From the NCBI GenBank assembly GCA_007449985.2, contig VIIQ02000857.1, positions 46,001-110,000 on the forward strand: a stretch of DNA of 64,000 bases, written 5' to 3'. Shown here in pieces: positions 55,688 through 64,000 of the stretch (its first letter is position 1; every line of letters begins with the position of its first letter). The notes under the pieces were generated by a model. The model was not told where the DNA came from, ran no database searches, and worked only from the letters and a program-made list of their open reading frames with translations. A program made the position numbers and the translations under genes. The stretch comes from Desmodesmus armatus. Lineage: Eukaryota > Chlorophyta > Chlorophyceae > Sphaeropleales > Scenedesmaceae.

Positions 55688-57068
55688 CAGGTGAGCAGCT
55701 GGTCAAGCCTCAGCTCCACTTCAACAGGCAGGGCCTCATTTGAACGGACCTCACTCGACAAGGGCCCCAGCAGTGCCCCGCCGCAGCGGCACTCAACAGT
55801 CACCAACGCCCTGAACATCGATGTGGGGCAGCTGCTGCACCAGGAGATGATTGCAGGAGGTAAGCAAGCGTGTTAACGGCACGACAGCCAGCAGCAGGGC
55901 CACCACCTTCACAGGGGGGTTGGCATGGGGCAGCTGAGCTGACTGCTGTGGGCTGCAGCAGGAACCCTAGCAGCTGCCCCAGCAGTGATGTTGGAAACAT
56001 ACTGGCAACAGCACCTCTGTGAGTTTGGCCGCCGCACTCTGCACAGACTAGGTGCAGGTCAACAGATTATGTCGCTCGCTCGCTACTGTTGCAAGCACCC
56101 AGGACATCATTATGTGCTGCCATGCTCTTGCTGCTGCTGCAGGTGTGCTGCACGTGTCAGTCGCACAGGCGCACAGCTGCATGGAGCGATTCGAAGACCT
56201 CGACAGCCTCGCAGCACCAGCACTACCAGCCCTCGACACCTTCCTAGCAGCAGCCAACAGCCAGGTGTACAGCAGCAGCAGCACTACCGGCGGCAACAGC
56301 ATGGGCCCGTCAGCCTCGCAGGTGCTGTATCGGCTAGGCAGCTCTGGCGAGCGAATGCTGGAGGAAGCTCTCTGCCTGGCTACAGCTCCTGACAACCCCA
56401 CAGAAGACACCAGTCCCCTAGAGCAGCCGAGAGCGGACCGCAGGCCCCGTACAGTGTCCACAGCAACCCTCACCAGCAGCAGCAGCACTACACGTCCCGC
56501 TCCTGCTGTCTTGCGGATGAATGCCCCTGGCCAAGCCGCGCGCGCTCCTGCCAACAGCAGCAGCACTGATGGAGTAGAGGCCGTCGAGCAGATTGAGTCA
56601 GTCGCGGCCTGCCAGCACTGCACAGCAGAGGCTCTAGGAGAGGACATGCCACGCACGTCCCAAGTCCTCGCTCGCGCGCGGCGCCGCAGAATCCTGCGCC
56701 TCATGCGTGACACGCGCGAGACCCGGGATAGCCTCGTGGCCACACTCAAGAGCAGCAGTGCAGCACAGCTGCTCACGCTGCTTAGCAGCACCTTTGCTAA
56801 CCTCACAACACTGGATGGTATCGATGTCGAGGTTTGTGATGCCGATGGGTGCGTGATGGTATGGAATGGAGCAGCAGCAGCAAGTGGGAGTGATGGCGAG
56901 CAGGCAGGAGCGTCGGCTGCAGCGGTGGCAGGAGCAACGGCAGCAGTGGGGCGGGTGGATAGTGAGTTGGCAGCTTGGTTGGGTGGAGCGGATGTGTCAC
57001 CTGCATGTGACCATGACTGCATGGCGTGCCTGCGCTTCCCTCACGGCATGTGTGCATATGCCCCTTGA
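55688..57068 (+). CDS. Unrecognised Ser/Ala-rich protein, 3' exons
   Basis: Two exons are supported: about 55688-55859 after a TTCATGTGCAG acceptor, and 56143-57068 ending in TGA. They join in phase to give LLHQEMIAGGVLHVSVAQAH across the junction. Together they encode about 365 residues. The first part is Ser/Thr-rich (SSLSSTSTGRASFERTSLDK), then comes a helical block (SCMERFEDLDSLAAPALPAL), a disordered Ser/Thr/Ala linker, a basic helix (QVLARARRRRILRLMRDTRE) and a Cys-containing end (CDHDCMACLRFPHGMCAYAP). I do not recognise the family. The 5' end is missing from the model: no ATG precedes the first supported exon in frame, so at least one exon lies upstream. Alternatively translation could start at the Met at 55849. 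Confidence 0.5.
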
Positions 57069-60000
57069 AGATGTTGATTGAGTGGGAGGGGTGCTGGGTG
57101 CTGAGGTGAATGGCGTTTCTAGGGTTTTAAGGGTTATGCCTGTGTGGCAGCGGATTTGGGTGCAGCATGTCATGATTGAGCAGCAGCAATGTGTTTGCAC
57201 ATGAGGTGTTTATAGTGTGTGCGGCATCGGCTGTGTGCCTGCTGCATGGGTGTTCATATGCTGCATGGGGGTTTGAGGCATCATGCAGGAAAGGCTTTCC
57301 TGCATGGGTATTTGAGGGATCTTTGTGTGTGTGCAGGCGCACGGGTCGCACGTGTTGTCCATCACCATTCGGAATGCGCTTTTGCCTACGACATGCCACA
57401 GCTGGGTGTCCTCACAAGGGATGATTGCTGTGCTCATCTTGTTCTGTTTCACGGTGCTGGCCATGCCACAGCAGATGTCTGTACAGCCGCCGTGATTGGT
57501 CTGCAAAGTAGTGCGGCTACCTACTGCGGCCCAGCACTGCAAACTGTGCAGGGCAGTGCGGCAGCCGCCTTCAATGCATCATTCCTGAGGGTACGCATGC
57601 CTGGTACTGCTTGACTTTGTCGTTGCGATTGCAGTAGGTGCTGACCCGCTCCTGCAGCCTGTGTGAGGCACCAGCAGTCACTCCTGCAGGAGTTGATAGG
57701 GGGGATTTGTTTGTGCTGGGGGGTGCTGCCTGTCAATCATCCCCTCTTCTTGTCCCATGTTCCTTCATTTGTTGCCCCGCTCAGCTTTGGCGCAACAAGC
57801 TGTTCTTGTCATCTCTCATCCACAGCTAGACAAGCATTCCTTCCTGCTGCAGATTGGCAGCGGTGCACTTGCTGGGTGCAAGCACAGGGCACCAAATCAT
57901 GCAAGCTATGCCATGCTTCTGCATGGTGTCTTTGTCTGCCAGCATTAGCCACGGCATCAGCTGTATGCATGCATGAAGCATGTGGTATGCAGGGATTTCT
58001 TGGCATGACTGTACTTGACCTTATGCCTGCCAGGATGGGTATGCATCTCTTGCCACTGTTCAGTCAAGGGTTATGTCATCTCTGGTCAGACTCCGGTCAG
58101 ACTGGTCAGTCCAGGGTTATGTCATCTCTGCAGCGTGCATGAGTAGATGAGCAGGGTGGGGTTCAGTACTGAGCCCGCACCGCACCGCCATCACTCCATT
58201 GTTTGTTGTGTGTAGTGTCCCTATTGCTAGGGGTATGTGAGGGGTTTGTCAGGTTCTTTAGGCCAGGGAGTTTGGCTGGATTGCCAAATCATCTGCATGC
58301 ATGGTGGCTTGCGCTGTATGCCTGGTCGTCTGAGGCTGATCAGCAACAGCTGTGCAGGGTCGCAACTGTGTAGTACACCGAAGTGTTGTGGGTGTGAGCT
58401 GTCACCCTTGCATGGTGAGCTAGTATTCATGGCATGCTCAGCGTGCCTGGTCTCTTGATCAAGTATCATCAGGTTTGGGCTGCCATCAGTGCAAGACTGC
58501 GCTGGTGGTTGCCAGCAGTTGTTGGGTCTTCAACTGCCCTTGTGCAATGTTCATGGCCGTGGTCCCACCTCTTGTGGAAATGAGGAAGCAGCAGGGCAGG
58601 ATACTTCTGGGCTGTTGCCCAGGCTGTGGCATTGTACTGCACTTTGTTTCCTCTCTTGTACTGCACTTTCTCTCGTGTTGAGTGCTTGACCTCATGCAGG
58701 GTGTTCTTGACTGACGCTCGTCTGAACTGTGTTTGCATGGCACAATGAAGGTGTCTGTCAGCACAGAATAGCTTGCATCAGCATAGCTGTCCTGCAGGCA
58801 GCTGATACTGCACCCTCAGTGCGGGTAGGGTTGTGGGTGGTATCAGTACTGGCTTTCATGGCTTCTCTTTTGTACTCATCTAGGTTGTGTTGCTCCTCGG
58901 CTTTGTATATGAGGGGCAGAAGGGTGCCCTAGACTGGACCGGCCCCAGCCTAGTCTAGCTACTGGTCGTGTGCGAGCCCAACTGAAGGCCTCGTGCAGCT
59001 GCATGACACGGGAGCACAGAAAGAGAGGGACCTGGCGGCTCAATCGGTACTCTGAAGGTAGCTTATCCAATTGTTGAATAGTGTGTGTGGGTGTAGTGTG
59101 ATATATAGATGAGGGTGCGCAATTGTTTATTTGTTGAGGGGCTGCACACTTTGGCCTCAGAGGGTTTTGAACGGTCTTTTGGAGACAACAGCAAAGCATG
59201 CAACATTGATTGATGGATGGATTGCCGCTGCAGAAGTGAAAGTTGCGTCAACATATCAATTCTGTTCCAACATGTGGCAGCCGGCAAACCGTTTGGGCTG
59301 CACGGGTTGGTGTCACATGGCGGTCATGGTGGACTTCTCTGCCACCACACCTCCAGTAACAGCCTCAACCCATCCCCAACTTCCCCTACCCCTACGCTCC
59401 CTAAGAGAAGGCTGAAAATGACGTTACAAGCCGGTTACAGCGCTGAGCGCACTCGATTAACTGTTACTGTTATCCTCACACCTGACCTGATGAAAACCTC
59501 ACACCTGACCTGAGAAACTGGGTACGACAGGCCCTTCGGGGCACACTCATGAGCCCCTGGCTCGCTGGCTAGTGCCGAGGTTGGGACTTTGTCCCCAAGT
59601 ACTGCACTGTACTGTACTGTTATGCGGCACTGGTGGCAGCACGGAGTACAAGGGGGTCACCGCCCAAGCACTTCCAGGGAAATTTCTGGACATGGTCTTG
59701 AACAGATGCTGCCTGGAACGCAAAAAGGAAAGAGTGATGTTGGGGGACACCAGCAAGAACAGCTGCAGCAGCAGCGCCAGGAGCAGCAGCAGGGGCAGCA
59801 TGTGCGTGACCTCTGGGGTTTGCAGGACCAGCCAAGCTTGCGTTGGGTTGAGCACTGCAGTAGCTCAGGACAGTACAAGGGCATGTTGCTCGCATGGACG
59901 TGATTCCGGCCCATATGGTGATTCTTTCAAGTGCAGGCACTTGGACTTGTGTTCAAAAATGTTGTCACACTGAGACAGCCTGTGCACAAACGTGGGTGTT

Positions 60001-60451
60001 GCAGTGCATGATGTTACGCACAGGCTCCTTACACATGGCCTTACAGGCACTTACAGTCCCCCTGATGTCTTCTAATGCAGGCATCCCTTCCAGTTGCTGG
60101 GCTGCTGCTGCACGGCCTCGCAAGTGGCATAGCAGCTGCTACGCTGCAGCAGCAGACTGCATGAGCGGCATGAGCGGTGTGTATGCTGAACGTGCACTGT
60201 GGTGCTGGTGCACCCTGACTGAGCTAACATTATTCAAAAGCCATCAGTGTGCTGTTTTTTAATCAGTGTTCTGAAGTGCGGGGTTCAAGGCCCTACTGAC
60301 ATGTACAGGACTGTAGTGACTAGCAGCACTACAGTACAAGTTGACGACCCGTCTGTCTATGAGCGAGGCACACTCATAAACTTTGAATATGATTTTTGAA
60401 ATTGAATTTGTTTCTTGTTGGGAAACTGTGTAGTAGCCTGCCTTCCCCATC
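57069..60451. other. Intergenic region, about 3.4 kb
   Basis: Scattered short frames on both strands show no family resemblance and no coherent exon chain. Local curiosities are a repeated TGCATGGGTGTT/TGCATGGGGGTTTGAGG/TGCATGGGTATTTGAGG motif near 57242-57315 and repeated GGTCAGACTCCGG/GTCAGACTGGTCAG at about 58083-58110. A Gln-rich frame at 59730-59800 resembles the linkers of the real genes and might be an isolated exon. Confidence 0.4.
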
Positions 60452-61913
60452 ATGGAGCACAGCCAACGCAGCTGGAACGGAGCGCTCATCGGCTCTGTAC
60501 GCTTCTGCTTGATACTTGCCATATTCGCATGTAACCTACGTGCTGCAGCTGCTGGCAATGATGTCAATGGTGAGCAGCATTCTGGGACTGAATATTCAGG
60601 GTCGCGCTCGCTGTCTTTCGCCAACCCTTCACGCCATAACACAGAAAAATACTCAATGTTCAGTCCCTCAATTAAGATAAGCAAACGGACAGGAGCCAAT
60701 TCCACAGTCAGCAGTGCAGTACTGTTTCTTCTCTTGAATGTGGCTTGCAGCGCGTGCATAAAGCACTTGTATTCTTTGCAGTTGAATCTGTAAATGCGAC
60801 GACAACCAGCAAACGCACGGGCGAGCCCAAGTCAGGTGAGGCATGTCTCATTCAGTGCATCAAACAGCTAGCAGCGCTGCTGCAGTACAGGCGATAGGAA
60901 TCTGTATGCTGGGCACCCCGAGGTATTTCCGCAGAAACAAGCTATACTGAAGTGAATGTTCAAAGACGATATCAGATGTCTCCTAGTCAGCAGAGTACTT
61001 GATCACTCACTGCGTCATGCTGCTGCCTTGGTGATCACACATTCACTCCCTCTGCCGGTTCCCTTGCTGCTGCTATCGCTGCCTCCCCCTCCCTCCTGCT
61101 CCTGCAACCCATTCACTAATGCAGGGCACTGGTATGCCGGTGGCTGGGGGCCTAAGCCATACAAGGATCATGAGCAGCAGTACAGGCACACAGGGTACAA
61201 AAACCCTGAACCCCCATTCTTCCATGACTCTGAGCACTACGTGCACCATGATAACCACGGCAGAGGTACGGCAGAGGTATACCTTCCCTACAGCAGGGAA
61301 CTGTTTCTATCATCTTTCTGCTCAGCATCAAAGGGGGATGCAGGCTGCATTGAGCAGCTGCAGCAGCAATTTGCGCATTGACATGACTGGAGTGCAGCTG
61401 TGCACCAGATGCAGCTCATGGACAAGGGCAGCAGTGCCAACTTACTCAGTGCAGCTGATGCAGCACCCTCATCGGAAAGCGCAGCACTTCACGCCACTGT
61501 CGGACACTGTTGTACAGCAGTACGTTGCATAAGTGCTGGCATGTTACACTTATAGGGTTACTCTCGCGCAGTGGGTGCTGAAGCCAACCGACAATGTCCA
61601 CTAGTCCACTAGCTGGTTGATATGATGACAGCAATAACAGCCCATGCGGTGTGACTCACTAGTACTGAATACAATCAACAACATTCCTGTCTGCTACTGA
61701 CGTCATCATTGCATGTGTGCACCCCTGCGACAGGGCCGCGCGGGCGCAAAGGGCGCAAGGGGGACCCAGGCAAAGATGGTGAGCTGAATTAGCACCTGAC
61801 TTTAGCAGGACTTGAGCAAGGGACAAAGTGCCCACACGCGCTCACGCCATGGGGTTAGAGGCTCCATACCTCATGCAGCAGCATAAGTGCGGGCAAGCAG
61901 CAGCAGCAGCAGC

Positions 61914-61954
<41 letters not shown>

Positions 61955-64000
61955 GCAGCAGCATGAGCGCGGGCGAGCAGTAGTGCAGCTGCATGAGCGC
62001 AGGCGAGGAGTACATTGGGGCGGTACGCAGCAGCTGCTGATGCTGTAACAGCTGCCAGGTTCGCATTCAGTCAGACAAGCAGGGGTGGCAGGAGAGGCAA
62101 CAGCAGCAACAGCAAAAGCACTGTCCTGCAAGGCAGTGTGCGAAGTTGAAGGGGAGCTGCACGCGCGCCCAGCGATGCATTGAATGCAGCCACAACTGTG
62201 GCATGTCAGTTGGGATCACAGCTGCAGCAGCTGATCATGTGGGGGTGGGCAGATGGTGGTTGACCATGCCCGGTTTGGCCTGGTGTGAACCTCCCACAGC
62301 CGGGCACACTTGCTTCCCTCTTATGCGATGCAAGTGGGGTTTGCGACCGTTGGTGACGGAAAAAAGCTTGCCTGGCCATCAGCACCAGCAATTGCCAACC
62401 AGCAGACCTGCTGCTGCTGCCTCCCTCCCTCCCCCTTGCTACTGCGTGCCCCACCTTTGCTGCTTCCTCCCCCTTGCTGCTGCCCTCTCACACCCACCCC
62501 CTCGTTGCTGCCTCCCCCCGTTGCAGGCATCTGTGCGCCAGGTCGCACCTACACAGTGAGGAGCACAGAGATCATCTATGATGGCACAGCAGAAGGCAGC
62601 ATCTGCAACACAGCTTCAGGATCATCGGCAGGCAACTCGTGTGCTGCTGCAAAGGTGACTGCACCATGCTGCTGCCTGGCCGGGCGCAATCTCGCATTGA
62701 GCGGTGATAACGCCTACTGCTGTTAGCCAGCCACCAGGCCTGAAGCACTTACACAGCCTGTGAAGCGTCGGACAGGTTCCTGAGTATCAAATTTTCTATC
62801 GATCAGAAAGTGCAAGAAAGCAGCTGCTTCACGCGGTGAAGGGAACAAGGCCACATGTTGCAATCAACACGCGGCCGCACTGGTTCCCACTCTGCTTGCC
62901 CAGTGTCTCAAAGCCTGCTTGCCCTGTGTCATGAACCCTGCTTTTCCTTGTGTCATAAACCCTGCTTGCAGTGTGCTTGGGCTGGGGACGTCTTGGTGTC
63001 TGGCAGCTGTACAGTCAAGGCAGGTGTGGGCAGAACCAGCAGCCCTATCTGCAGTTCGAAGGACGGGGATGACGTGAAGTGCGAGGGGTTGGGACCCACG
63101 CCGAGTGGCTGGGCATGCAGCTACGTAGCTCCGGAGAGATTCGAAGCCGAATTCGATGCTGCCGATGTCGAGGCCGTCGCGGTGTGCTGTGCTGCGACAC
63201 TGCCAACCAACCTTGTCATCGGCTTTGACGACCTCCGCCATGAGGGCGAAGTGGAGGCGCATCTCCCGCAGATCTACAAAGGATTCGAATGGAGCTCTGC
63301 GCGCGCAATAAATGGCGAGGAAGTCTCAGACGACCTTGAACCAGAAAACTGCGTGACCGGGTTCAAGACCGGGGTGAAATCACCGCCCAACGTGTTGTCG
63401 GGCGTTGACAACCACGCAGTGTCGATGTATGCTCTACCCGGTTCGTCTTCACGGTCACCTCGCTGTTTGCGACAGCAGCATGGGCCGACGACGTGGTTGC
63501 CACCTTCATCGGTTACAATGGAAGTGGTACCGAGTTGGGCACAGTCAACGCGACAATAAACCAGTCCGGCCCTACACAAGTCAATTTGAGCAGCCTCGGC
63601 AAGATTTCCTCCCTGAAGATGTTCGCTTCCACGTGCGGGGAGGATGCCGCCGGCTCGTGCAAAACCGCGGATGACGCATGCCCTGAGGATGCGGAGCTCT
63701 TCACTGATCTGGCCATTGACAATATTGCCGTAACAGGTGCGTTGTGCTTGGAATTTCCTGCAAAATGGCTCTACTAGGTGCATCATACTCACTAGTAGTG
63801 AGTGAGTGAGGTCTTCTGGAGAGCTGGCGGCCCTTGGTGTTTCACCACTCCGCAGCTCTCATGTTGCTGAAGCAACGCAATTGGAAGGGACTTACAGGAC
63901 CAAGTGCAGGCATGGTGATCATATGCATGCAAAGCTCAGTACAGACTACGCCCTGGCTGTCTGTGGCGTGTAGCCGTATGAGATCAAGGGGTTGGGTACA
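60452..64000 (+). CDS. Secreted multidomain protein with collagen-like exon (3' end outside window)
   Basis: Six exons: 60452-60569, 60782-60835, 61125-61265, 61734-61778, 62527-62654 and 62972-63736; the donor at 63737 leads out of the window. Exon 1 encodes a signal peptide (CLILAIFACNLRAAAAG). Exon 3 is Tyr/His/Pro-rich. Exon 4 is 15 residues of Gly-x-y repeat (GPRGRKGRKGDPGKD), collagen-like. Exon 5 starts GICAPGRTYTVRSTE and exon 6 continues a Cys-rich region, then a module opening IGFDDL and GFEWSSARAING and ending with ATFIGYNGSGTELGTVNATI, NQSGPTQVNLSSLGKISSLK. That pattern (FDDL, GF-x-W, AAW, GYN, TGP) resembles surface modules of bacterial PEP-CTERM proteins. The frame slips by one base near 63441. 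Adding one base restores both the module and phase 1 at the final donor. A role in the cell surface or extracellular matrix is inferred. Confidence 0.68.
61892..61960 (+). repeat. (CAG)n microsatellite in an intron
   Basis: Two CAG/GCA arrays separated by a short AGAGCAG break, in the intron between the collagen-like exon and exon 5 of the secreted multidomain gene. AGCAGCATGAGCGCGGGCGAG-type blocks are also duplicated just downstream (about 61960-62010). Confidence 0.8.
62400..62526 (+). repeat. Pyrimidine-rich tandem repeat directly before an acceptor
   Basis: Irregular CTCCCCCTTGCTGCTGCC-type units make an unusually long polypyrimidine tract of about 120 bases ending in the TTGCAG acceptor at 62526. 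Confidence 0.7.

Noticed and set aside
59547..59973. Overlapping frames on both strands with Gln/Leu runs
   Set aside because: Short, contradictory, and without a start or splice context; noted only as a possible isolated exon in the intergenic entry.

Overview
The window is nuclear DNA from a green alga. Genes are split by short GT-AG introns, coding sequence is rich in CAG/GCA/CTG runs (poly-Gln, poly-Ala, poly-Ser linkers), and plant-type CCCTAAA tracts occur inside introns. The proteins have plant/algal relatives. The style fits a chlorophyte, perhaps a scenedesmid or other Sphaeropleales, but the species cannot be named from sequence alone. All gene models were built by eye from reading frame, splice-site consensus and protein-family conservation. 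Every internal splice phase was checked by counting, but none has transcript support.

Layout. 1-268 (-): 5' end of an F-box-like/LRR gene running off the left edge. 2934-5927 (-): a ZC3HC1/NIPA-type C3HC zinc-finger protein, head-to-head with 6207-8634 (+), a mitoferrin-type mitochondrial iron carrier. 10250-13779 (+): a probably organelle-targeted helical protein with weak mTERF resemblance. 14159-19429 (+): a large secreted Ala/Gln/Pro-rich protein with a Cys-rich C-terminus. 21955-27337 (+): a ceramide-kinase-like lipid kinase with an initiator tRNA-Met gene inside one of its introns. 29566-29940 (+): an intronless DUF4286 protein. 31908-40162 (+): a TBCCD1 protein (the Chlamydomonas relative ASQ2 acts in centriole positioning). 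45321-52373 (-): an RlmI-type rRNA methyltransferase with PUA domain, head-to-head with 52600-54611 (+), an F-box/LRR protein with a coiled-coil tail. 55688-57068 (+): 3' part of an unrecognised gene. 60452-64000 (+): 5' part of a secreted multidomain gene with a short collagen-like exon and a bacterial-looking beta-sandwich module.

Most notable signal. Introns of at least four unrelated genes (mTERF-like, ceramide kinase, TBCCD1, RlmI-like) contain tandem copies of the adjoining exon end together with its splice site. Copy number runs from two to nine, with periods of about 120-210 bp. In one RlmI intron both the donor side and the acceptor side are triplicated. In TBCCD1 one donor junction has become a roughly 1.3 kb G-rich minisatellite. 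The result is arrays of near-identical competing splice sites. This points to local intron growth by junction-spanning tandem duplication as a recurrent process in this genome.

The genes do not form one pathway. They look like an ordinary algal gene neighbourhood (iron transport into mitochondria, lipid signalling, cytoskeleton/centriole, rRNA modification, cell surface), with intergenic stretches of 1-5 kb in which I see minisatellites and a few orphan exon-like fragments.
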